The translations under genes were made by a program, and so were the position numbers. From NCBI RefSeq assembly GCF_003206155.1, contig NZ_PZJV01000001.1:1592270-1656269 (forward strand): a stretch of 64,000 nucleotides of DNA. The letters are read 5' to 3'. Positions 49,605-57,466 of this stretch are shown in pieces. The stretch's first letter is position 1. Each line of letters starts with the position of its first letter. The notes beneath the pieces were generated by a model. The model was not told the DNA's origin. It ran no database searches and worked only from the letters and a program-made list of their open reading frames with translations. The stretch is from Salinicola halophilus. GTDB taxonomy: Bacteria; Pseudomonadota; Gammaproteobacteria; Pseudomonadales; Halomonadaceae.

Positions 49605-50777
49605 TCAGTGGCGGAACCGCGCCGCCGGACGCAGCAGAATCCACAGCAAGAACGGCGCGCCGACGATGGCGGTGACGATACCTACCGGCACTTCGATCGG
49701 CGCGACCAGCAGCCGCCCCACCAGATCCGCACTCACCATCACCAGCGCCCCGGCCAGCGCCGCGCCGACGAGCGGCACGCCGCGTGACGACGAGAGCTGG
49801 CGCGCGATTTCCGGGCCGATCAAGGCGACCATGCCGACCGGGCCGGCGACAGCGACGGCCAGCCCCGTCAGCGCGATCGACACCCCGAGCGCCGCGTAGC
49901 GGCTGCGTTTCACCCGTACGCCGAGGCCCGTCGCGACCGAATCGGCAAAGCGCAGACAGGCCAGGTCGCGCTTGAGCCAGAGCGCGGCGACAAGGCCGAG
50001 CGCGAGGCCGATCTCGAGCCAGACGAGGGAGGCGCCATCGCGAGCGTTGAGGCTGCCCACCGTCCACGGGTAGGCCGCGTTGGCGGCATCGATCGCCACG
50101 CGGGCGAGCAGCAGCTGCGTCAGCGCGCCGAAGATCGCTCCCACCCCGATACCCGCGACCAGAAAGCGATAGCCGCGGGTACCGATGTCGCTCGCCAGCG
50201 CAAAGGTGATCACCGTCGCTGTCACTGCCCCCGCCAGCGCCATCGGCGGCGGCGCAAGCCCCACCCCGACACCCAGCACCGAGGCCACCGCGAACGCCGT
50301 GGCGCCGTTGTCGATACCGATGATGCCGGGCGTGGCCAGGCGGTTGCGCGCCAGCGTCTGCATCAGACAGCCGGCGAGCGCGAACGCCGCGCCGGTCGCC
50401 AAACCCGCGATGAGCCGACTGAGGCGCAGCTCGCGGACCACGAAGACATTCATCGGGTCGCCGAGCCCGGCGAGGCCCTGCAGCGCGGCGAGTGGCGACA
50501 GCGGTAGGCTGCCGGCGCAGAGCGACGCGATCGCGGCCAGCGCCAGCGCGACGACCAGGCCGAGGTTGGCAGCGGTTCCGCGCCGGTCGAACAGCACGCT
50601 GCCGCGACGGTCGCGAACGCGCCATGTCAGTTGCCAGGTGCCGGCCGGCGGTCTGGCCGCGGGAGACGGCGAATCGCAGGGGGATGCCGTCATCGACACC
50701 GTCGAAGTCGTCATCGTGGTCGCCGCGCCGACGGACGGCGGCGGCGCGCTGGCGCAGGAGAGCGAGCGGGACGTCAT
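49605..50777 (-). CDS. Iron-siderophore ABC transporter permease 2 (FepG-like, FecCD family)
   Basis: 390 residues with about nine to ten helices. FecCD blocks are VVRELRLSRLIAGLATGAAF, MQTLARNRLATPGIIGIDNG and VAGPVGMVALIGPEIARQL. The first 50 residues are a Ser/Thr/Pro-rich stretch not typical of the family. The ATG at 50777 overlaps the upstream permease stop (ATGA), which supports this start. Confidence 0.93.
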   Translation of the reverse strand: MTSRSLSCASAPPPSVGAATTMTTSTVSMTASPCDSPSPAARPPAGTWQLTWRVRDRRGSVLFDRRGTAANLGLVVALALAAIASLCAGSLPLSPLAALQGLAGLGDPMNVFVVRELRLSRLIAGLATGAAFALAGCLMQTLARNRLATPGIIGIDNGATAFAVASVLGVGVGLAPPPMALAGAVTATVITFALASDIGTRGYRFLVAGIGVGAIFGALTQLLLARVAIDAANAAYPWTVGSLNARDGASLVWLEIGLALGLVAALWLKRDLACLRFADSVATGLGVRVKRSRYAALGVSIALTGLAVAVAGPVGMVALIGPEIARQLSSSRGVPLVGAALAGALVMVSADLVGRLLVAPIEVPVGIVTAIVGAPFLLWILLRPAARFRH

Positions 50778-51799
50778 AGCGCGGGCATCCGGTGAGCACG
50801 CACCACGGCCACCAGTACCGGTGCGCCGATCAGCGCGGTGACGACCCCCAGCGGCATCTCCGAGGGGGCGACCAGCCGCCGCGAGACGATGTCCGCCGCG
50901 AGTACGAGAATCGGTCCCAGTATCAGCGAGAGCCAGAGCGTGCGGCGCACGTCCGGACCTGCCAGCGCCCGGGCAGCAAAGGGCACTACCAGGCCGACGA
51001 AGGCGATGGGACCGGCCACTGCGGTCGCCGCGCCCACCAGCAGCGCGGCGGCAACCACCGTCAGCAATCGCGTCCAGCGCGGCCGGTGACCGAGCCCCAC
51101 CGCGACCCGCTCGCCCAGCGCCAGCGCGGCCAGCGGGCGGGCGACGGCGATCACCAGCGCCAGCGCCACGACCAGGCTCGGCAGGATCGCCCCCAGGTCG
51201 TCGAGACGTCGGCCGGCGAGGCTGCCGACGATCCAGAAGCGAATGTCGTCGGCACTGCGCTGGTCGATCAGCAGGATCATCGAGGTGAGCGCGCCGAGCA
51301 GCCCGGAGAGGATCGCCCCCGCGAGCACCAGCCTCACCGGATCGTTACCCACGCCGTTGACTCGCGCCACCGCGAGCACGAAGAGACACCCGGCGAGCGC
51401 GCCGATCTGCGCCACCGATACCCGCAGCGTCGCCGCATCGGCGCCCAGCACCAGGGCGACGGCCACTGCCAGCGCACTACCGGCACTGACCCCGAGCAGG
51501 CCCGGCTCCGCCAGCGGGTTGCGCGCCACCGCCTGGATCAGGGCCCCGGCGAGGCCCAGCGCCGCCCCCACCGCCACCCCGATCAGGGTTCGCGGCAGGC
51601 GCAGCGACTCGACCACGAAACGGGCATCCGCCGTGCCGTCGCCGCGGATCGCCGCCCACGCCTCGGCGGGGCCGACCTCGCCGGCCCCCAACAGCAGGCT
51701 CGCCAGGCAGACCAGCGCAAGGCCGGTCAGCAGGGCGAGCAGCAGCGTGGCGAGCGGCGCTCTCGCCTTGGGCTGTAATTCGATCGCGCTTGTCGTCAT
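50774..51799 (-). CDS. Iron-siderophore ABC transporter permease 1 (FepD-like, FecCD family)
   Basis: 341 residues with about ten helices. Blocks ESLRLPRTLIGVAVGAALGL, IQAVARNPLAEPGLLGVSAG and VAGPIAFVGLVVPFAARAL are FecCD-typical. It begins 59 bases after the binding-protein gene and overlaps the second permease by four bases. The two permeases form the membrane channel with the ATPase. Confidence 0.94.
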   Translation of the reverse strand: MTTSAIELQPKARAPLATLLLALLTGLALVCLASLLLGAGEVGPAEAWAAIRGDGTADARFVVESLRLPRTLIGVAVGAALGLAGALIQAVARNPLAEPGLLGVSAGSALAVAVALVLGADAATLRVSVAQIGALAGCLFVLAVARVNGVGNDPVRLVLAGAILSGLLGALTSMILLIDQRSADDIRFWIVGSLAGRRLDDLGAILPSLVVALALVIAVARPLAALALGERVAVGLGHRPRWTRLLTVVAAALLVGAATAVAGPIAFVGLVVPFAARALAGPDVRRTLWLSLILGPILVLAADIVSRRLVAPSEMPLGVVTALIGAPVLVAVVRAHRMPAL

Positions 51800-51858
51800 G
51801 AGTCGTGTCGGTGGCGTTGTTCACGCGCGTCTTCGTCACCCTGACGAGTAGGACGCGT

Positions 51859-52872
51859 CTATCGATTCATTGCATCGCGATCCAGGACGGCCTCGATGTC
51901 ATCGAGAATGCGCTCGGCGGCGATCGGCCCCGACGCGCTGGTCCAGAGCTGGCCGTCGACCGGCACGACGTGGTCGTTGTGTACCACCTCCAGGCGCGCG
52001 AAGGCCGGCGTCTGCCGGGCCGAGTCGAGCGCTGCCTGACCGTCGGCATTCAGGGTGGCCAGAAAGAGCCAGTCACTGTCGATGCGCGAGAGATTCTCCA
52101 GGCTGAGCGGGTCGCTGTGCGGTCGGCCGGCCTTGACCACGCCGCCGTCGTCGACCTCGAAGCCGGTGGCGGCGAGCAGCCCGCTGGAGAAGATCCGCGA
52201 GGACATCACCAGCGGCCCCTGAGGCATCCAGCGGGCCAGCGTAGCGCTCGTCCGCGTAGCGCTCGTCCGCGTGGTGCTCGTCCGCGTGCCGCTCGATGGC
52301 GAGGTGCTCGGCGTCGCTGCGCCAGTGTCGCCGTCGCGCTGACGCGCGGCAAGAGATTGAGAACGATTTTCAATCGCCGTCAGCGCTTCGTCAATCGCCG
52401 CGCGGCGATCCAGCGCATCGCCGAACAGACGCGCTTCCTCCTTCCAGGCCTCCGGCGAAAAGCCCTCGCTCGGGGGCACGATGGTGGGCGCGACGCGGGA
52501 CAGCAACGCGTACTGTTCGCGCGGCAGTCGCGACGAGGCGAGGATCAGGTCGGGGCGCTGAGCGACGACGGCTTCCATGTTGGTCTCGCGGGCGGTGCCG
52601 ACGATACTGATGCCGTCGGCGGCATCGCCGAGATAGTCGGCAACGCCGTCACCGCCGCGAGTGGCGACCGCCCCTAGCGGTTTCACGCCAGCGGTGAGCG
52701 AGGCGTCGAGCGCGCCCTCGTAGAGCGTGACCACCCGCTCTGGCTGGCCGTCGATCTCGACGTCGCCAAACGCGGTCTCGAGGGTGCGCGCCTGCGCAAG
52801 TGACGTGCCCAGTGCGCAGGTCACCGCGGCGGCCAGCGCGAGGCGCCGGCCTGAGAAGATTGTCTCGATCAT
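51859..52872 (-). CDS. Iron-siderophore ABC transporter substrate-binding protein with repeat insert
   Basis: 337 residues from the ATG at 52872, which follows GAGGTACGC. A signal peptide (about 1-28, ...LAQA) is followed by a FepB/FatB-type fold: ERVVTLYEGALDASLTAGVK, ARETNMEAVVAQRPDLILAS and PVDGQLWTSASGPIAAERIL. Residues about 175-211 replace the usual linker with a Thr/Ser/Arg-rich low-complexity stretch of pentapeptide repeats (TRTSA, TRTST type) encoded by a 15-bp tandem repeat. The first gene of the operon after the receptor, 66 bases away. Confidence 0.91.
   Translation of the reverse strand: MIETIFSGRRLALAAAVTCALGTSLAQARTLETAFGDVEIDGQPERVVTLYEGALDASLTAGVKPLGAVATRGGDGVADYLGDAADGISIVGTARETNMEAVVAQRPDLILASSRLPREQYALLSRVAPTIVPPSEGFSPEAWKEEARLFGDALDRRAAIDEALTAIENRSQSLAARQRDGDTGAATPSTSPSSGTRTSTTRTSATRTSATLARWMPQGPLVMSSRIFSSGLLAATGFEVDDGGVVKAGRPHSDPLSLENLSRIDSDWLFLATLNADGQAALDSARQTPAFARLEVVHNDHVVPVDGQLWTSASGPIAAERILDDIEAVLDRDAMNR
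52241..52315. repeat. 15-bp tandem repeat inside the siderophore-binding protein gene
   Basis: Five consecutive 15-base units: the first two (52241-52255, 52256-52270) are identical (GTAGCGCTCGTCCGC), the third differs at two bases and the last two are degenerate. The repeats are in frame and encode pentapeptides. Confidence 0.85.
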
Positions 52873-52938
52873 GCGTACCTCATGTTGTGTATGCGAATAG
52901 CCTCGTAGCGGCGCGTCGCCGCTGCTCACGGTCAACGA

Positions 52939-54897
52939 TCAGAACTCCAGATTGACGCCGACCCAGTAACGACGCCCGTCCTCGACCAGACCGTAGTCGT
53001 CGTAGTCAACGTCCTTGTCGAAGAGGTTGTAGACGCCGAAGAGGAAATCGGCCTGCGAGGCGATCGCCCAGGCACCGCCGGCGTCGAGGAAGGTGTACGA
53101 CGGCGCCTGCAGCGAACTCGCCGAACGCCCGCCGGTAGGTTGGCTCTCCTCGCCGCGGAAGGTAACGCGTGACCAGGCGCTCAGTCGCCCGGCCGGCGCC
53201 CAGTCGAGCGTTGCGTTCGCCTGATGCTTGGGCAGCTTGGTCAGCGGCTTGCCCTCGTACTCGCCGGACTTCTGTTCGGAGTCGGTGTAGGTGTAGCTCG
53301 AAGAGAGCGAGAGCGTCTCGGTCAGCGGCGAGGAGAGCGAAAGCTCCACGCCTTGGGTGACCGCCTCATCGACGTTGATGCGATAGGTCGGGTCGGCCTC
53401 GAACTGGTTGGGGCCGTCGGTACAGACGTCGCTGGGGCAGCCGACGCGGGTGATCTTGTCGTCGAAATCGTTGTGGAAGATCGTCGCCCCCGCCGTCAGG
53501 CCGCTCGGCGCGGTATAGATCACGCCGAGTTCCTGGTTGAGCGAGGTCTCCGGCTCCAGGTCCGGGTTGCCGTAGATATTGCCACCGCGGCTCACCTGCC
53601 CCCAGCCCGGCGTGATCTCGCGCAGACTCGGCGAGCGGTAGCCGGAAGAGACGCCACCCTTTATCGTCCAGCGCGAGGCAGGATTCCACACGCCGTAGAG
53701 ACGTGGGCTCACGTGGCTGCCGAAGTTCTCGTTGTCATCCACGCGTAGCCCGCCGGTCAGCGAGAAATCGGTGGTCAGGAACCACTCGCTCTCCACGAAC
53801 AGCGCCCACTGGTAAGCGTCGATCTTCGAAATATTGGTCGGCAGCTGGTTACTGGTACTGTCCTCCAGCGCTTCCTTCTCGTAGGTCGCGCCAACGGTCA
53901 GGATGTTGGAGGCGAACGGCATCGTCAGCCGCGTATCCGCCACGGTATTGCTGATCTCCATGTCGCGGGAGTCGTTACGGGCGTTCTCGCGCTGGACGTA
54001 GGAGTCGCTGGTGCCGATGTCCCCGTGGCCGGTGTGTGTCACCGCGAAGTGCTCGCGGGTGAAATCGTCGTCGGTGGCGTCGCACGGGCCGCGACAGCCG
54101 GTGGGAGAGACCGATTTGCCCAGCGTACTGCTCCGGTTCTGTTCGGTGCGCCCGGCCTCGAAGGTGAAGTCGTGATTCTCGTCCGGCGTCAGCGCCAGTC
54201 GCGCGGTGGCGTTCTTGAGATCGCGCTCTTCATAACCGTTGGCGAATTCGTCCTCTTCGCGCGTGCTGTAGCGTCCGCTCACCTGCAGGCCGAGGAGATC
54301 CTCTTTCAGCGGGCCGGCGACGTAGAACTGAGTCTGCTGCTCGTTGCCCGAATCGCTGTCTTCCTGAATCGTGGCGTCGACCTGAACGTTGCCGTGCCAG
54401 TCGCCGGTGACCTTGCGCGTAATGACGTTGATCACCCCACCGATGGCATCCGAGCCATAGAGCGTCGACATCGGCCCGCGAATCACCTCGATGCGCTCGA
54501 TCGCCTGCAGCGGCGGCAGCCAGTCCTGCTCGAAGCCAGCGCTACCGTTGGGCCGCGTTTCGCGGGTCGACTGGCGCCGCCCGTCGACGAGAATCAGCGT
54601 GTACTCCGCGGGCATGCCGCGAATGCTGATATCGGCCCCGTTGTCACCCGCCCCGCCGCCGGTGACGATGACGCCCGGCACGGTGCGCAGCGCATCGGTC
54701 ACGTCGCGATACTTGTGACCTTCGAGCTCCTCTCGCGTGAGAACGCTGATCGAGGCCGGTGCATCGACCACCTGCTGGGCGTAACCGGCGGCGGTGACGA
54801 CCATCGTTTCCGCGGTGGTCGACGTCTCCGCCAGTGCCGGTTGAAAGACAGCGAGCGACAGGGCGCCTGCAGCGGCAAAAGAGGCTTTCGGGGTCAT
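52939..54897 (-). CDS. TonB-dependent siderophore receptor (IrgA/FepA-like)
   Basis: 652 residues from the ATG at 54897. A signal peptide (about 1-24, ...PALAE) and a TonB-box-like ETMVVTAAG are followed by a plug domain (VDAPASISVLTREEL, GVINVITRKVTG) and a 22-strand barrel ending with the aromatic F (VGVNLEF). Two Cys pairs (TGCRGPC and VGCPSDVC) lie in outer loops. It imports a ferric siderophore, probably catecholate-type by resemblance. It leads the operon with the binding protein, two permeases and the ATPase. A LysR gene is divergent, recalling irgA/irgB. Confidence 0.93.
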   Translation of the reverse strand: MTPKASFAAAGALSLAVFQPALAETSTTAETMVVTAAGYAQQVVDAPASISVLTREELEGHKYRDVTDALRTVPGVIVTGGGAGDNGADISIRGMPAEYTLILVDGRRQSTRETRPNGSAGFEQDWLPPLQAIERIEVIRGPMSTLYGSDAIGGVINVITRKVTGDWHGNVQVDATIQEDSDSGNEQQTQFYVAGPLKEDLLGLQVSGRYSTREEDEFANGYEERDLKNATARLALTPDENHDFTFEAGRTEQNRSSTLGKSVSPTGCRGPCDATDDDFTREHFAVTHTGHGDIGTSDSYVQRENARNDSRDMEISNTVADTRLTMPFASNILTVGATYEKEALEDSTSNQLPTNISKIDAYQWALFVESEWFLTTDFSLTGGLRVDDNENFGSHVSPRLYGVWNPASRWTIKGGVSSGYRSPSLREITPGWGQVSRGGNIYGNPDLEPETSLNQELGVIYTAPSGLTAGATIFHNDFDDKITRVGCPSDVCTDGPNQFEADPTYRINVDEAVTQGVELSLSSPLTETLSLSSSYTYTDSEQKSGEYEGKPLTKLPKHQANATLDWAPAGRLSAWSRVTFRGEESQPTGGRSASSLQAPSYTFLDAGGAWAIASQADFLFGVYNLFDKDVDYDDYGLVEDGRRYWVGVNLEF

Positions 54898-54955
54898 TCG
54901 GGGTTCCCTTGACTGGCCCGGGCGCGTCACGTTGGCGCGCACCCTTTTTGGAAAA

Positions 54956-54974
54956 AATAATACGAATATTTATC
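54956..54974 (-). promoter_or_regulatory. Putative Fur box before the siderophore operon
   Basis: AATAATACGAATATTTATC matches 13 of 19 positions of the Fur consensus (GATAATGATAATCATTATC). It lies 59 bases before the receptor gene in an AT-rich island of the divergent gap, so iron repression is likely. Confidence 0.6.
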
Positions 54975-55056
54975 ATTTAGATTCTTCCATAGATTTGCGC
55001 TAAAGTGCCGTGACAGTGTGTTGCAGCAAATGCAACGGTAAGACGTAGAGAGACCG

Positions 55057-56001
55057 ATGAACTCCCCTGCCTTCGATCACGCAACGCTCGCCGCCTTCGT
55101 CGACGTGATGAATTCCGGCAGCCTCACCCTGAGTGGACGGCGGCTGGGCATCACCAAGTCGACGTTGAGCCGGCGGCTGTCGCAGCTCGAGACCCAGCTC
55201 GGGCAGCCGGTCCTGCGACGCCAGGGCAATCGCCTGCTCCCCACCGAGGCGGGCCTTCTGTTCGTCGAGTACGCTCGCGACATGCTGCGTCTCGCCGAGC
55301 AGAGCAGTCTGGCGCTCGACGACCTGCGCGAGGCGGTGAGCGGCGAGGTCGTGGTCAAGGTGCATCCCGTGCTCTCCCGGGGCTGGATGGCCACCCAGGC
55401 GAGGGCCTTTCTCGACCAGCATCCGCAGACGAGCGTCTCGCTTCGCCTGTTGCAGGCGGCCCCCGCGGGGCCGGACGCGCAGGCCGTGCACGTCTGGCTC
55501 GGCGAGCTCAGTGCCTGCGGACTGCGTCAGGAGTCGCTGGGCGCGCTTGCCCGCGGCGTCTATGCCCACCCGGACTACCTGCGTCGCTACGGTATGCCGG
55601 CCCACCCCAGCGAGATCGCCGAGCACACCTGGGTCGATCTGCTCGGCGATACCGACGCTGGCGTGACGCTTTTGCATACGGTTCACGGCGAGTACCACAC
55701 GGCGCTCGGACGCTCCCGGCTTCGGGTCGATCAGCACACGATTCACGCCGATGCCATCGCCAACGGCCAGGGCCTCGGCCTGATGCCGCACTGGATGGCG
55801 GAGCAGCGCCTGAAACATCATCCCGGTACGCTGATGCCGGTGCTCCAGCCGTGGCACGCCGCCCCGCTACCGGTCACGCTGCTCTATCCGCATGGTCACC
55901 TGCCGGGAAGACTCCGGGCGATGATCGAGCAGCTGCGTGCCGGCACGCCCGCCGCCTGGCAGCGGGTGAAAGACGCCTCGACGCCCGAGACCCCGCACTA
56001 G
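55057..56001 (+). CDS. LysR-family transcriptional regulator (IrgB-like position)
   Basis: 314 residues. The N-terminal helix-turn-helix (LAAFVDVMNSGSLTLSGRRL and SKSTLSRRLSQLE-type motif, residues about 11-50) is followed by an effector domain. It is divergent from the siderophore receptor, like V. cholerae irgB beside irgA, and lies 219 bases before the efflux operon on its own strand. Either target is possible; the effector is unknown. Confidence 0.9.
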   Translation: MNSPAFDHATLAAFVDVMNSGSLTLSGRRLGITKSTLSRRLSQLETQLGQPVLRRQGNRLLPTEAGLLFVEYARDMLRLAEQSSLALDDLREAVSGEVVVKVHPVLSRGWMATQARAFLDQHPQTSVSLRLLQAAPAGPDAQAVHVWLGELSACGLRQESLGALARGVYAHPDYLRRYGMPAHPSEIAEHTWVDLLGDTDAGVTLLHTVHGEYHTALGRSRLRVDQHTIHADAIANGQGLGLMPHWMAEQRLKHHPGTLMPVLQPWHAAPLPVTLLYPHGHLPGRLRAMIEQLRAGTPAAWQRVKDASTPETPH

Positions 56002-56114
56002 ACCCGCGCCACTCGGTTCGCGGCCCGACGCTTTCGAAGCGTGTCGTCACGGCCTAATAAAACCTCGCCCGGTGATCGCCTTTCGCCACGGGTAGCGACT
56101 AGACTTCGGAGCGA

Positions 56115-56148
56115 ACGCCCCGCTGGCACGCCGAGCCCGACGGGGCGT
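56115..56148 (+). terminator. Putative terminator of the LysR gene
   Basis: ACGCCCCG at 56115-56122 pairs with CGGGGCGT at 56141-56148 (8 bp, 18-base loop that can fold further), followed by CTTCT. Moderate fit only. Confidence 0.5.
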
Positions 56149-56220
56149 CTTCTGACACGCAAATACTGAGCGTGCTAATATTCGCCGCCCGCTTCGACGG
56201 CCGAATCATTCAGGGACACC

Positions 56221-56439
56221 ATGGGTCTTCAGGAAATCGCCATTGGCGGCATCTTCATCAGCCCGCTTCTGCTCTATGCGCTATTCGGTTTCGTGGCGAC
56301 GATCGTCACGCGCACGCTGCTGCACTGGCTCGCCGGTCAGCGGGCGCTCTGGTACGAGGCCTGGGTCGATGTCTCCCTGTTCGTCATCTTCACCGCCGGC
56401 ATCACCTTCGTGTTGACCGTTCTGTTAGAGAGCTCCTGA
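56221..56439 (+). CDS. DUF1656 small membrane protein (AaeX-like)
   Basis: 72 residues with two helices (ISPLLLYALFGFVATIVTRT and VDVSLFVIFTAGITFVLTVL). DUF1656 proteins are the small third component of aaeXAB-type efflux pumps. The stop overlaps the next start (TGATG), so the three genes form one operon. Confidence 0.9.
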   Translation: MGLQEIAIGGIFISPLLLYALFGFVATIVTRTLLHWLAGQRALWYEAWVDVSLFVIFTAGITFVLTVLLESS

Positions 56440-57461
56440 TGCGCAATTCGCTTCGTATTCTATTGACGCTGGTCGTCGTGGCGATCGCCGTACTGGCCGG
56501 CCTCTGGCTCTGGAACTACTACCTCTATCAGCCCTGGACCCGCGATGCGCGCGTCAATGCCGAGGTGGTCACCATCGCGCCCGACGTCTCGGGCTGGGCG
56601 CGCGAGGTCAACGTCCGCGACACCGACTTCATCGAAAAGGGCGATACGCTGTTCGAGATCGACCCCGCCCGCTATCAGGCAGCGCTCAACCGCGCCGAAG
56701 CGACGGTCGCCAATAACCGGGCGACCCTGGATCTGCGCCGGGCCGAAGAGCGCCGACGCAATAGCCTGAGCGATCGTTCCATCAGCACCGAGGATCGCCA
56801 GATCGCGCAGATCAATACGCGCATCGCCCAGGCCAATCTCGAGCAGGCCCAGGCCGACCTCGAGAGCGCCCAGCTCGATCTCTCGCGGACCCAGGTGGTC
56901 GCGCCGGTGAGCGGCTCCGTGCTCAATCTACAGCTGGCGGCGGGCAACTTCGTCAATCGGGGCACGCCGGTCATGGCGCTGGTGCAGTCGGATTCGTACT
57001 ACGTGATCGGCTACTTCGAGGAGACCAAGCTGGCCTCGATCGACGTGGGCGACCCGGCCGAGGTGATCCTGATGAACGGCGACCAGCACCTCGACGGCCA
57101 CGTAGCGGGGATCGGGCGCGGCATCGCCGATACCAACACCAGTCTCAACAACCGACTGCTGCCGCAGGTGCAGCCGACGTTCAACTGGGTACGGCTGGCG
57201 CAGCGCATTCCGGTGCGCATCACTCTCGACCACCGGCCCGACGACGTTCTGCTGAGTGCGGGCATGACGGCGACGGTCCGGGTGCATCCCGATGCCGACG
57301 ACGACGATGAGACGACTCGCCCGGCGGTACCTGCCAATACGGCCACGCCCGGGGGCTTTAAAGAGGATCGTCGGCCGTCACCCGAGGCGCAGTCGCAGAC
57401 GCAGACGCCGCTGCCGGATGCGATACCCACGGAACGCGCCACCGATGCGCCCTCGAGCTGA
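56439..57461 (+). CDS. HlyD-family periplasmic efflux adaptor (AaeA-like)
   Basis: 340 residues. One N-terminal helix (about 7-25) anchors it. The lipoyl/hairpin part shows WTRDARVNAEVVTIAPDVSG and a coiled coil (RAEERRRNSLSDRSISTEDR), then QVVAPVSGSVLNLQLAAGNF and PVRITLDHRPDDVLLSAGM. The last 50 residues are an Asp/Pro/Thr-rich tail. The start overlaps the DUF1656 stop by one base. It links the FUSC pump to the outer membrane. Confidence 0.93.
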   Translation: MRNSLRILLTLVVVAIAVLAGLWLWNYYLYQPWTRDARVNAEVVTIAPDVSGWAREVNVRDTDFIEKGDTLFEIDPARYQAALNRAEATVANNRATLDLRRAEERRRNSLSDRSISTEDRQIAQINTRIAQANLEQAQADLESAQLDLSRTQVVAPVSGSVLNLQLAAGNFVNRGTPVMALVQSDSYYVIGYFEETKLASIDVGDPAEVILMNGDQHLDGHVAGIGRGIADTNTSLNNRLLPQVQPTFNWVRLAQRIPVRITLDHRPDDVLLSAGMTATVRVHPDADDDDETTRPAVPANTATPGGFKEDRRPSPEAQSQTQTPLPDAIPTERATDAPSS

Positions 57462-57466
57462 GCGAC

